Origin: Acuticoccus sp. I52.16.1
GTDB lineage: Bacteria; Pseudomonadota; Alphaproteobacteria; Rhizobiales; Amorphaceae
Assembly (NCBI RefSeq): GCF_022865125.1
Contig: NZ_CP094828.1
Coordinates: 744,001 to 808,000, forward strand
Reading direction: 5' to 3'
Length of the DNA: 64,000 nt
Part shown: in pieces, positions 15,390 through 23,939 of the stretch
How positions within the stretch are numbered: the stretch's first letter is position 1
Layout: every line of letters starts with the position of its first letter
Position numbers and translations under genes: made by a program
The notes under the pieces: model-generated
What the model was told of the DNA's origin: nothing
Seen by the model: the letters and a program-made list of their open reading frames with translations, nothing else
Databases searched by the model: none

Positions 15390-16097
15390 GTGAGCACGCT
15401 CGCCGAGGCGCCCGTCCTGCCGCCCCTCTTGCGCGGCGAGGCGGTGACGGGCGACGTCTTCGCCGCGGCGGTGGCGCGGGCCGAGGCGGGCGTCGCCCCC
15501 GGCACGGTGCTTTATGAGATCACGCCGGCGGCGCTGGCGTTCGCCATCGTCCTGGCACCGGAGGTGCGGCTGGGCGAGGCCGTGGGCGTGATCCCCGCGC
15601 TGCAACTGGCGCTGGCCGACAGTCTCGGCGCGCTGGGCCCGCCGGAGGTCGCGATCCACCACGTCTGGCCGGCCGCGACGCGCATCAACGGGGCGGTCGG
15701 TCCCACCTGGCGCGCCGCCGCCAACGCTGAGGACCCCGGCGCCGAGCCCGACTGGCTGGTCGCCGCGGTGACGATCCCGCTCGGCACGCCGGCAGAGCGG
15801 CCGGGCGACACACCCGGCACCACCACGCTCGCCGAGGAGGGCTTCGCGGCGCTGACGCCCACCGCGCTCGTCGAGAGCCTGTCGCGGCATATGCTGTCCT
15901 GGATCAACCGCTTCGTGTCCGAAGGCTTCGCGCCCGTCGGCGCCGCCTGGTCGGCCGCCTGCGCCGATATCGGCGGCCCCGTGGCCGTGCCCGTCCCCGG
16001 CCGCCTCCTGGGGCTCGACGAGCGCGGCGGTGCCGTCGTCGCCGGCACGCACGGCACCGTCACGGTCCCTCTCACCCGGATGCTCACCCGACCATGA
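15390..16097 (+). CDS. Biotin/lipoate-protein-ligase-like protein (FDH-linked)
   Basis: This 235-aa cytoplasmic protein resembles the biotin/lipoate A/B protein ligase fold. Supporting segments are LYEITPAALAFAIVLAPE, HHVWPAATRINGAVGPTWRA, WLVAAVTIPLG and a C-terminal SH3-like hairpin (GRLLGLDERGGAVV, GTHGTVTVPL). The canonical biotin-ligase GRGRRGR-type loop is not evident, so ligase activity is doubtful. Sitting 7 bp after mrp and overlapping the DUF6505 start by 4 bp, it is firmly inside the FDH accessory operon. It may bind a cofactor or modify a partner protein. Neither is shown by sequence. Confidence 0.75.
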   Translation: MSTLAEAPVLPPLLRGEAVTGDVFAAAVARAEAGVAPGTVLYEITPAALAFAIVLAPEVRLGEAVGVIPALQLALADSLGALGPPEVAIHHVWPAATRINGAVGPTWRAAANAEDPGAEPDWLVAAVTIPLGTPAERPGDTPGTTTLAEEGFAALTPTALVESLSRHMLSWINRFVSEGFAPVGAAWSAACADIGGPVAVPVPGRLLGLDERGGAVVAGTHGTVTVPLTRMLTRP

Positions 16098-16567
16098 CCC
16101 ACCTCGCCCGCGTGATCCGGCTCGACGAGAGCGACCTCAACGTCTTCGAGCATGCCGCGGAGGTCGGCGAATGGGCGATCTCGGGCGCATTCGCCTATTC
16201 CAACTGGACCGAGGCGGACCTCACCGGCAAGCGCCGGCAGGCGTTCGCGCACGGCTGGCTCGGCCTCGAGACCTTCGGCCGCGCCTCGGTCGTCGCCGTG
16301 GCGCCGATCACCGAGCGCGAGTGGACCGCCGCCGCCGAGGCGCTGGCCGACCACTTCGTCGCCCACTACGGCGCCCCGTCGCGCGAGGCGGCGATGCCGG
16401 TGGCGCTGGAGGAACTCGGCCACGCGCGCGACCTCTGCAACGACTATGAGGCGAACACGCTGATCCTGGTCGAGCGCACGCTGGAGGAGGTCGGCGTGCG
16501 CGAGCGCTTCCGCCCGGTCGCCCCGGTCGCGGCCCCGCTGGAGAGCTTCGCCGTGCACGGCTCCTAG
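16094..16567 (+). CDS. DUF6505 family protein
   Basis: This 157-aa cytoplasmic protein opens THLARVIRLDESDLNVFEHA and contains EWAISGAFAYSNW and an HARDLCNDYEANT segment. I recognise it as DUF6505, which is repeatedly paired with the preceding biotin/lipoate-ligase-like protein in alphaproteobacteria. The ATGA overlap with that gene supports a joint function. No signal, membrane segment or catalytic motif is visible. It is the last gene of the accessory operon. A 114-bp gap without an obvious terminator separates it from the next gene. Confidence 0.75.
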   Translation: MTHLARVIRLDESDLNVFEHAAEVGEWAISGAFAYSNWTEADLTGKRRQAFAHGWLGLETFGRASVVAVAPITEREWTAAAEALADHFVAHYGAPSREAAMPVALEELGHARDLCNDYEANTLILVERTLEEVGVRERFRPVAPVAAPLESFAVHGS

Positions 16568-16681
16568 CTTGCCGGGCCCGATCGGCGCGGCGGGTCTTTC
16601 AACCGACCCACGAACCGGCGTACCACTCCGGCGACGCCCCCCGCCTCCGCGGCCGGGGCCGAGACGGAGGGACAGGGTAGC

Positions 16682-17881
16682 GTGGACAGCGGACGGATCG
16701 TCATCGTCGGCGCGGGACAGGGCGGCTTCCAGGCCGCGGCCAGCCTGCGCCAGGAAGGGTTCATCGGCGAAATCACGCTGATCGGCGACGAGGCGGGCCT
16801 GCCCTACCAGCGTCCGCCCCTCTCCAAGGCCTACCTCAAGACCGGCGTCGCGGACGAGCTGGAGTTGCGCCCCGCCGCCTTCTTCGACGCCAACGCCATC
16901 ACCCTCGTCCACGGCCTGCGGATCGACACCATCGACCGGGAGGCGCGCGAGGCGGTCGCCGGCGAAACGCGCTTCCCCTACGACCACCTCGTCATCGCCA
17001 CCGGCACACGCAACCTGCGCCCGCCGATCGCCGGGCTCGAGCATACCGTCGACCTGCGCACGCTCGCCGATGCGGCGCGGCTGCGCGACCTGCTGGCGGC
17101 GCCCCGGCGCGTCGCGGTGATCGGCGGCGGCTTCATCGGGCTGGAATTCGCGGCGGTGGCACGCACGCTCGGCCACGACGTCACGGTGGCGGAGGCGGCG
17201 CCGCGGCTGATGGCGCGGGTCGTCTCGCCGGAGCTGTCGCAGCGGTTCCTGGCGATGCACCAGGGGATGGGGACCGACGTGCGCCTCGGCCAGCCGGTCG
17301 CGCGAGTGCGCGAGGGCGCCATCGTGCTGGCGGACGGCAGCGAGATCGCGGCCGACCTCGTCCTGCTGGCGGCCGGGGTGCGGCCCAACTCCGAGCTCGC
17401 CGAGGCGGCGGGCCTCGCCGTCGCCAACGGTGTCGTGGTGGACGCGCAGCTCGCCACCGCGGATCCGGCGATCTCGGCGCTGGGAGACTGCGCGGTCTTC
17501 CCCGATCCGCGGACCGGCCGCCCGGTGCGGCTCGAGAGCGTGCAGGCGGCGGTCGACCATGCGCGCGCCATCGCCCGGCGGCTCGTCAAGGGCGTCGCCG
17601 ACCCTTACGCCGCGGTCCCCTGGTTCTGGTCCGACCAGGCCGACTGGAAGCTGCAGATCGCCGGCCTCGCGACCCCCGAAGACACCGCCGTCGGCCGCGA
17701 GGACGGCGCGGTTCTGCGCTTCGACGGCGATCGGCTCACCGCGGTCGAGACCATCAACGATGCGCGCACCCACATGCAGGCCCGCCGCCTGATGGCGACC
17801 GACGTGCCGTTGACCCGCGAGACGCTGGCGGCGAGCGACTACGACCTCGGCCCGCTGATGAAGGCCGCGCGCGGCCGCTGA
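16682..17881 (+). CDS. NAD(P)H-dependent ferredoxin/rubredoxin reductase (FAD)
   Basis: This 399-aa flavoprotein starts at GTG 16682, with GGAGGG about 10 bases before. The FAD dinucleotide fold is at residues 10-15 (GAGQGG), and the conserved FAD-family block PYQRPPLSKAYL is near residue 41. A second fold, for NAD(P)H, appears near 145 (AVIGGGFIGLEFAAV). A C-terminal reductase domain (WFWSDQADWKLQIAG) completes the ferredoxin-reductase type found with P450s and ring dioxygenases. Electrons pass from NAD(P)H via FAD to a [2Fe-2S] ferredoxin. No ferredoxin or terminal oxygenase of the usual kind lies next to it, so its partner is elsewhere or is the nearby flavin-monooxygenase cluster. Confidence 0.85.
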   Translation: MDSGRIVIVGAGQGGFQAAASLRQEGFIGEITLIGDEAGLPYQRPPLSKAYLKTGVADELELRPAAFFDANAITLVHGLRIDTIDREAREAVAGETRFPYDHLVIATGTRNLRPPIAGLEHTVDLRTLADAARLRDLLAAPRRVAVIGGGFIGLEFAAVARTLGHDVTVAEAAPRLMARVVSPELSQRFLAMHQGMGTDVRLGQPVARVREGAIVLADGSEIAADLVLLAAGVRPNSELAEAAGLAVANGVVVDAQLATADPAISALGDCAVFPDPRTGRPVRLESVQAAVDHARAIARRLVKGVADPYAAVPWFWSDQADWKLQIAGLATPEDTAVGREDGAVLRFDGDRLTAVETINDARTHMQARRLMATDVPLTRETLAASDYDLGPLMKAARGR

Positions 17882-17895
17882 ACCGGCGCGCCGGA

Positions 17896-18675
17896 TCAGG
17901 CGCCGCCGGCGAGGCGCGCCTCGATCCGCCCGCACGCCTCCAGCACGAGGCGCGCCACCTCATCGCGGCGCGGGCCCTTCAGCCGGTCTCCGACCCCCGC
18001 GACCGAGACGGCCGCCACGATCAGCCCGGAGGGCTCGCGCACCGGGGCGCCGATGCCCGTCATCCCGTGCACCACGAAGTCCGGCAGGTAGGTGTAGCCG
18101 TCGCGCCGCGCCTCGGCGGCATGGTGGCGGATCGCCTCGGCGGTGACGCTGCGGTAGGGGAGCCGGTCGGCGAGCGCGGCGAGGATCGTCTCGCGCTCGT
18201 CCCGCGGCAGGAAGGCGAGCAGCGCCAGGCTCCCCGCCCCCGCCCCGAGAGGCCGCCGCGCGCCGACGTCGAGCGACAGCGCCTGCAGCGGGTGGCGACC
18301 GACATGCCGGTCGATGCACAGCGATTCGAGGCCGCTGCGCACCGAGAGGAGGCCGGTGTCCTCCACCTTCTCGACCAGCTCCATCAGCTCCCCGCGCGCC
18401 CGCTGGCGCAGCGCTCCCAGCGAGACCGGCAGCCCCAGCGCCTCCAGGAACTGCGGGGCGATGCGGTAGCGACGATCGTCCTCGCGGCGCAGCACCCCGG
18501 TCTCGGTCAGCGTGGCGAGGACACGCGCCGCGGTCGCCTTGTGAAGGCCGATCTCGCGCGCGACGTCCGACAGGCGCCGTCCCTCGGCCCCGCCCCGCGC
18601 GACACAGCGGATCGCCGCCACCGCGCGGCCGATGCTGCCGACCGTCTCGCCCGCCGGCACCGTGTCTTCCGCCAT
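17896..18675 (-). CDS. IclR-family transcriptional regulator
   Basis: The ATG at 18675 gives 259 aa and has GGAGGG 7 bases upstream. Residues about 12-75 form a winged helix-turn-helix (RRLSDVAREIGLHKATAARV, then LATLTETGVL). Residues about 85-255 are the IclR effector-binding domain (LALLAFLP, GYTYLPDFVVHGMTGIGAPV, VAAVSVAG). It is transcribed divergently from the monooxygenase gene across 204 bp, so the monooxygenase-thiolase-acyl-CoA synthetase operon is its likely target. Regulators of this family usually respond to aromatic or acid intermediates. The ligand here is unknown. It converges with the ferredoxin reductase gene, 14 bp apart. Confidence 0.88.
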   Translation of the reverse strand: MAEDTVPAGETVGSIGRAVAAIRCVARGGAEGRRLSDVAREIGLHKATAARVLATLTETGVLRREDDRRYRIAPQFLEALGLPVSLGALRQRARGELMELVEKVEDTGLLSVRSGLESLCIDRHVGRHPLQALSLDVGARRPLGAGAGSLALLAFLPRDERETILAALADRLPYRSVTAEAIRHHAAEARRDGYTYLPDFVVHGMTGIGAPVREPSGLIVAAVSVAGVGDRLKGPRRDEVARLVLEACGRIEARLAGGA

Positions 18676-18879
18676 CTCGCCCTCCGCGACACCGACGGGT
18701 CCGGTTGTCGCTCTCCGGGGGCAAAAATTCAAGAAAGTATCGCAGAGCGAGAAAACCCGCCGGGCCCACGCGTTGACCTCGCCGGCGAGCAACTTAAAGC
18801 TCCGACGAAAATGATGGCGGCGGCCGGGCCGGGCCAGCCACCGCACGGCACGCAGCCGACCAGGGGGAGAGCCACGCGC

Positions 18880-20229
18880 ATGTCCGAGGACGTCACCAGC
18901 CCGCCGACCGGCGGTTCCGCGGGTGCTACCGTGTGCGTCGTCGGCGCGGGGGTCTCCGGGCTTACGGCGCTGAAGGCGCTCGCCGAGGCCGGCGTCGCCG
19001 CCGAGGGCGTCGAGCGCGGGTCCGACATCGGCGGCATGTGGCGTTACGAGAACGACTCCGGCACCTCCTCCGCCTACCGCAGCCTGCACATCGATTCCTC
19101 GCGGCAGAGCCTTGCCTGGCCGGATTTTCCGCTGGACGAGACTTTGCCCGACTACCCGTCCCATGCCCACATGCTCGCCCACTTCGAGCGATATGCTGAG
19201 CGCTTCGGCCTGCGCCGGGCCATCCGCTTCGGCACGACGGTCGTCGCCGTGGAGCCGGCGGGCGGCGGGTTCGACGTCACCACCGAGCCGACCGCCGGCG
19301 GGCCCCGCACGACCACGCGCCATGCCCGGGTGATCGTCGCCAACGGCCACCTGTCAGAGCCGCGAATGCCGGACTTTCCGGGCGACTTTGCCGGCACCGT
19401 CACCCACTCCCACCATTACCGCACCGCCGAGCCGTTCGCCGGCAGGCGCGTGCTGGTGGTGGGCATCGGCAACTCGGCGGTGGACATCGCGGTCGACGTC
19501 GCCAAGAGCGCGGCGGCGACCTTCCTCTCCACCCGCCGCAGCGCGTGGATCATGCCCAAGTACATCGGCGGCATGCCGACCGACCGCTTCCTCGGCCTGC
19601 TCATCCGCCGCTTCAAGCTGCCGGTGCGGCGGGCGCGGTCGGTCGCGGCACGCATCGCGCGGCTGACCTACGGGGCGCAGGAGCGGTTCGGCGTGCCGCT
19701 GCCGGCGCACCCGGTGTGGCGCGAGCACGCGACGCTGAGCCAGGACCTCCTCCCCTATCTGGGCCACGGCTGGATCGCGATGAAACCCAACGTCGCCGAA
19801 CTCGCCGGAGACGAGGTCGCCTTCGTCGACGGCAGCCGGGAGCGGGTCGACGCCATCGTCTACGCCACCGGCTACCGCACCACCTTCCCGTTCCTGGACC
19901 CCGCGGTGTTCGCCGTCGGCGAAGGGGCGCCGCCGGCGCTCTACCGGCGCATCCTATCGACGGCGCATCCGGGGCTGATGTTCGCCGGCCTGGTGCAGCC
20001 GATCGGGCCGACGATCCCCCTGGTGGAGGTGCAGGCACGGTGGATCGCCGCCGTTCTGTCGGGCCGCCTGCCGCTCCCCGATCCCGAGGTCATGGAGCAC
20101 GAGGTGCGCGAGCATCGCGAGACGGTCGCCAGAACCTACCTCGACGCCGCGCGCTACACGCTGGAGATCGACGCGCGCGCCTACGCCGCCGATCTCACCG
20201 GCGACCTCGCCCGCGCCGCCGCCCGATGA
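18880..20229 (+). CDS. FAD-dependent monooxygenase (FMO / Baeyer-Villiger type)
   Basis: This 449-aa class B flavoprotein monooxygenase starts at ATG 18880, behind AGGGGGAGA. The FAD fold GAGVSG is at 22-27. The FMO fingerprint FAGTVTHSHHY fits F-x-G-x3-H-x3-Y. The NADPH fold VVGIGNSAVD follows, and then ATGYRTTFPFLD, the usual C-terminal ATG motif. Such enzymes insert one oxygen atom into heteroatom substrates or ketones. Co-operon thiolase-like, DUF35 and acyl-CoA synthetase genes favour a carbon substrate whose product enters CoA metabolism. The substrate is unknown. The gene overlaps the next start by 4 bp (ATGA). Confidence 0.85.
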   Translation: MSEDVTSPPTGGSAGATVCVVGAGVSGLTALKALAEAGVAAEGVERGSDIGGMWRYENDSGTSSAYRSLHIDSSRQSLAWPDFPLDETLPDYPSHAHMLAHFERYAERFGLRRAIRFGTTVVAVEPAGGGFDVTTEPTAGGPRTTTRHARVIVANGHLSEPRMPDFPGDFAGTVTHSHHYRTAEPFAGRRVLVVGIGNSAVDIAVDVAKSAAATFLSTRRSAWIMPKYIGGMPTDRFLGLLIRRFKLPVRRARSVAARIARLTYGAQERFGVPLPAHPVWREHATLSQDLLPYLGHGWIAMKPNVAELAGDEVAFVDGSRERVDAIVYATGYRTTFPFLDPAVFAVGEGAPPALYRRILSTAHPGLMFAGLVQPIGPTIPLVEVQARWIAAVLSGRLPLPDPEVMEHEVREHRETVARTYLDAARYTLEIDARAYAADLTGDLARAAAR

Positions 20230-21359
20230 CGCGCGCCCGCATCGCCGGCATCGGCGACACACGCTTCGGCCGCCACGAGGGCCGCGACACGCTGGACCTG
20301 ATGGCCGAGGCCGCCAGCGCCGCGCTCGCCGACGCCGGCCGCGAGCGCGGCGAAGTCGACGGGCTGCTGACCGGGTACAGCACGGCCATGCCGCACATCA
20401 TGATGGCAACGCTGTTCGCCGAGCACTACGGCCTCGACCCGGCCTACGCGCATGCTCTCTCGTGCGGCGGCGCGACGGGTGGGGCGATGCTGATGCTGGC
20501 CAAGGTGCTGGTGGAGAGCGGGCAGTGCCGCAGCGTCCTCGTGGTCGCGGGCGAGAACCGCCTCACCAACGAGGGCGGGCGGGACGACGCCATCAAGGCC
20601 CTCGCCCAGGTCGGCCACGCCGAGACGGAGGTGCCCTATGGCGCCACCATCCCCGGCTACTACGCCCTCCTCGCCTCGCTCTACATGGCCGCGCACGGCG
20701 TCACCGAGCCGGATCTCGCCACCTTCGCCGTCGCCATGCGCGAGAACGCCGCGCGCCACCCCGGCGCACACCTCACCGCGCCGATCACGATCGACGACGT
20801 CCTCGCCTCACGCCCCATCGCGACACCGCTGAAGCTCCTCGACTGCTGCCCGATCTCGGACGGGGCGGCGGCCTTCCTCGTCGCGGCGGACGGCGCGGGA
20901 CCGCGCCTGGCCGGCGCCGGCCAGGCCCACCGCCACCAGCACGTCAGCGCCCTCGCCGACCTCGACGACACCGGCGCGGCGCGCGCCGCCGCCCGCGCGT
21001 TTGCCGAGGCCGGCCTCTCGGCCGGCGACATCGACTATCTCGGGATCTACGATTCGTTCACCATCACCGCGCTCATTCTCCTGGAAGAACTCGGCTTCTC
21101 CGCACGAGGGCGCGCCGCGCGCGACCTCGCGGCCGGCCGCTACGGGATCGACGCGGTGCCCCTCAACACCCACGGCGGGCTGCTGTCGTTCGGCCACTGC
21201 GGCGTCGCGGGCGGAATCGCCCACGTGGTGGAGACGGTGCGGCAGATGCGCGGCACGGCGGGCGCGCGGCAGGCGCCGCGGCGGCCACGCACCGCCTTCG
21301 TCCATGCCGACGGGGGCGTCCTCTCCGCCCACGTCAGCCTCGTTCTGGCGGAGGACTGA
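20226..21359 (+). CDS. Thiolase-fold protein (SCPx/acetyl-CoA acyltransferase-like)
   Basis: This 377-aa thiolase superfamily member belongs to the lipid-transfer/SCPx-like branch. The nucleophile candidate is C80 in LSCGGATGGAM. The C-terminal active-site region contains NTHGG (314-318) and GHCG (323-326), giving histidine and cysteine candidates. The arrangement thiolase plus DUF35 Zn-ribbon/OB protein is typical of this branch, in which the DUF35 protein supports catalysis. It should cleave or condense a beta-ketoacyl-CoA. The branch also includes members with only aldolase-like or non-canonical activity, so the exact reaction is uncertain. Start and stop overlap or nearly touch the neighbours, in line with one operon. 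Confidence 0.8.
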   Translation: MTRARIAGIGDTRFGRHEGRDTLDLMAEAASAALADAGRERGEVDGLLTGYSTAMPHIMMATLFAEHYGLDPAYAHALSCGGATGGAMLMLAKVLVESGQCRSVLVVAGENRLTNEGGRDDAIKALAQVGHAETEVPYGATIPGYYALLASLYMAAHGVTEPDLATFAVAMRENAARHPGAHLTAPITIDDVLASRPIATPLKLLDCCPISDGAAAFLVAADGAGPRLAGAGQAHRHQHVSALADLDDTGAARAAARAFAEAGLSAGDIDYLGIYDSFTITALILLEELGFSARGRAARDLAAGRYGIDAVPLNTHGGLLSFGHCGVAGGIAHVVETVRQMRGTAGARQAPRRPRTAFVHADGGVLSAHVSLVLAED

Positions 21360-21363
21360 GGCC

Positions 21364-21741
21364 ATGAAGGCAATCGTCGAACGGCGCCGCGCGGCCGCGA
21401 CCGCCGGCCGCATCGAGATGGAACGCTGCACCGCCTGCGACACGCTCCAGGCCGCGCCGCGCGAGACCTGCGCGGCCTGCGGCGCGGCGGCGCTGGTGCC
21501 GGCCGTGCTGTCGGGCCGCGGGCACGTCGCCGCGATCACCACGGTCCACCGGGCGCCGACGCCCGACTATCGCCCGCTGGTGCCTTACGCCATCGCCCTG
21601 GTGGACCTCGCCGAGGGGGGGCGCATGATGGGGCACGCCGCGCCGGGCCTCGCGGTGGGCGACGCCGTCACGGCCCGGACCCACACCGTCGGCGAGCGCC
21701 CGCTCGCCCTCTTCGAGCCTGCCGGAGACACCGACCGATGA
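21364..21741 (+). CDS. DUF35 Zn-ribbon / OB-fold protein, thiolase partner
   Basis: This 125-aa protein has a rubredoxin-like zinc ribbon (C22-x2-C25, C36-x2-C39) followed by an acyl-CoA-associated OB-fold (SGRGHVAAITTVHRAP, then VPYAIALVDL, then GHAAPGLAVGD). DUF35 proteins form complexes with SCPx-type thiolases or HMG-CoA synthase. It starts 4 bp after the thiolase-like gene and overlaps the acyl-CoA synthetase start by 4 bp. A structural partner of the thiolase is the most likely role. Confidence 0.87.
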   Translation: MKAIVERRRAAATAGRIEMERCTACDTLQAAPRETCAACGAAALVPAVLSGRGHVAAITTVHRAPTPDYRPLVPYAIALVDLAEGGRMMGHAAPGLAVGDAVTARTHTVGERPLALFEPAGDTDR

Positions 21742-23840
21742 GCCTTGCCGCCCTCGTCCGCCCCTCGTCCGTCGCCGTCGTCGGCGCGTCGGACAACACC
21801 GACAAGATCGGCGGGCGGCCGCTCTATTACATGAAGGCGCTCGGCTATCGGGGCCGGATCCTGCCCATCAACCCGGCGCGGCAGACCGTGCAGGGGATCC
21901 CCGCCTTCGCCTCGCTGGAAGCGCTGCCGGAGGCGCCGGACTGCGTCGTCGTCGCCGTGCCCGGGCAGGCGGCGATCGACGCGGTGGAGGCCGCGGCGCG
22001 GATCGGCGCCAAGGCGGCGATCATCATCGCGTCCGGCTTCGGCGAATTGGGCGCGGCGGGCAAGGCGGAGGAGGCGCGCATGCGCACCCTCGCCAATGCG
22101 GCGGGGATGCGCCTCGTCGGCCCCAACAGCCAGGGACTCGCCAACTTCGGCACCGGCGCGATCATGAGCTTCTCGACCATGTTCATCGAGGAGCCGCCGC
22201 AGGACGGGCCGGTCGCCATCGTCAGCCAGTCGGGCGCGATGGCGGCGGCGCCCTACGGCCTCCTGCGTCAGCGCGGCATCGGCGTGCGCCACGTCAATGC
22301 CACCGGCAACGACTGCGACGTGACCGCCTCCGAGCTGGCCACCGAGATCGTGCAGGACGAGGGCGTGCGGCTCCTCCTCCTCTATCTGGAGGCGTTGGAC
22401 GATCCGGCGATGCTGGCCCGCGCCGCCGCGTTGGGGCGCGAGCGCGGCGTGCCGATCATCGCCATCAAGTCCGGCCGCTCGGCGCAGGGGGCACGGGCGG
22501 CCGCCTCGCACACCGGCGCGATCGCGACGCCCGACCGCACGGTCGACGCGTTCTTCGCCAAGCACGGCATCTGGCGGGCGGACGGGATGGCCGATCTCGT
22601 GCGCGCGACCGAGATGTACCTGCAGGGCTGGCGGCCGCAGGGTCGCAACGTCGCGATCCTCTCCAACAGCGGCGCCAGCGGCGTCCTGTGCGCGGATGCC
22701 GCCGAGCGGGCGGGCCTGCCGCTGGCGACGCTGGCGCCGGAGACCGAGGCGACCGTCGCCGCCGCGCTCCCGACCTTCGCCTCGCCGAAGAACCCGATCG
22801 ACGTGACCGCGGCGCTGCTCTCGGACCCCGGCCTGATCGGCAAGGTGCTGCCCGCCGCCGGCGCCGACCCGGACGTTCACATGTTCCTGCTGGCGGTGCC
22901 GATCTCGGGCCGCGGGTACGACTTTCCGGGCTATGCGCGCGACGCCGCCGCCTTCACCGCCGCGACCGGCAAGCCCGTGGTCCTCGCCGCACCGCAGCGC
23001 CAGGTGCGCGACGCGTTCGCCGCCGTCGGCGTGCCGGCGTTCCAGACCGAGGACGAGGCGATCGCCGCCCTCTCCCAGTTCGCCCGGCACAACGAGATGC
23101 TGGCCCGCCCGGTCGCCGCGATGGTGCCGCCGCGCCCCGCCGCCGGCCCTGCCGCGACGTCGAGCGAAGCCGCCTCGCTCGACCTGCTGGCGCGCTTCGG
23201 CGTCCCCACGGTCGCGCGGCGGCTGTGCGCCAGCGCCGACGAGGCGGTGCGGTTCCTCGGCCAGATCGGCGGGCGCATCGTCCTCAAGGCCGCGTCGGCG
23301 GCGATCCCGCACAAGTCCGAGCACGGCCTCGTCCACGTCGGCCTCGGCGATCCCGCCGCGGTGGAGGCCGCCTTCGCCCGGATCGCCGCCACGGTGGAGG
23401 CGCTCGGCCACCCGTTCGAGGGGGCGCTGGCGGCCGAGATGGTGCGCGGCGAGCGCGAGCTGGCGATCGGCGGGGTGATGGATCCGGTGTTCGGCCCGGT
23501 CGTGATGATCGGCGACGGCGGCATCGCGGTGGAGGCGATGCCCGACAACGCCCTCCTCCTCCCCCCGTTCACGGCCGCCGACGTCGACGATGCGTTGGCG
23601 CGGCTGCGCATCGCGCCCCTCTTCCAGGGCGTGCGCGGCCACCCGCCGCTCGACCGCAGGGCGGTCGCCGCGGCGGCGCAGGCGGTGGCCGCGCTCCTGA
23701 TGGACGCGGCGGCCGGGGTCGTCTCGGTCGACATCAATCCGCTGATGGTGACGGCGACGGGCGCGGTGGCGGTCGACGGTCTGGTGGAGACGGCGGCCGG
23801 CGCACCGGCCGGGACCGGCGGCACCGAGACGCGCGGCTGA
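21738..23840 (+). CDS. ADP-forming acyl-CoA synthetase (acetate-CoA ligase family)
   Basis: This 700-aa fused acyl-CoA synthetase has an N-terminal CoA-binding Rossmann domain (SVAVVGASDNTDKIGG), a succinyl-CoA-ligase-like domain and a C-terminal ATP-grasp domain (about 480-690; GGRIVLKAASAAIPHKSEHG). H258 in the segment ASHTGAIA is the expected phospho-histidine. The reaction is acid + ATP + CoA giving acyl-CoA + ADP + Pi. As the last gene of the monooxygenase operon it probably activates the acid released by the pathway. Acyl specificity cannot be read from sequence. No terminator is obvious in the 99 bp after it. Confidence 0.87.
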   Translation: MSLAALVRPSSVAVVGASDNTDKIGGRPLYYMKALGYRGRILPINPARQTVQGIPAFASLEALPEAPDCVVVAVPGQAAIDAVEAAARIGAKAAIIIASGFGELGAAGKAEEARMRTLANAAGMRLVGPNSQGLANFGTGAIMSFSTMFIEEPPQDGPVAIVSQSGAMAAAPYGLLRQRGIGVRHVNATGNDCDVTASELATEIVQDEGVRLLLLYLEALDDPAMLARAAALGRERGVPIIAIKSGRSAQGARAAASHTGAIATPDRTVDAFFAKHGIWRADGMADLVRATEMYLQGWRPQGRNVAILSNSGASGVLCADAAERAGLPLATLAPETEATVAAALPTFASPKNPIDVTAALLSDPGLIGKVLPAAGADPDVHMFLLAVPISGRGYDFPGYARDAAAFTAATGKPVVLAAPQRQVRDAFAAVGVPAFQTEDEAIAALSQFARHNEMLARPVAAMVPPRPAAGPAATSSEAASLDLLARFGVPTVARRLCASADEAVRFLGQIGGRIVLKAASAAIPHKSEHGLVHVGLGDPAAVEAAFARIAATVEALGHPFEGALAAEMVRGERELAIGGVMDPVFGPVVMIGDGGIAVEAMPDNALLLPPFTAADVDDALARLRIAPLFQGVRGHPPLDRRAVAAAAQAVAALLMDAAAGVVSVDINPLMVTATGAVAVDGLVETAAGAPAGTGGTETRG

Positions 23841-23939
23841 GGGGGCTGCCCCGATCCCGTCATGCAACCCCCTTTATATGCGCGAGTTTAACTTGTACGC
23901 CTCAAACGAAATGACCCTCCGCCGGAGCTTGGCCCTAGG

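Noticed and set aside
17883-17894. Palindrome CCGGCGCGCCGG between converging genes at 17881 and 17896
   Set aside because: It is short, has no loop and no T-run, and palindromes of this sort are frequent in such GC-rich DNA.
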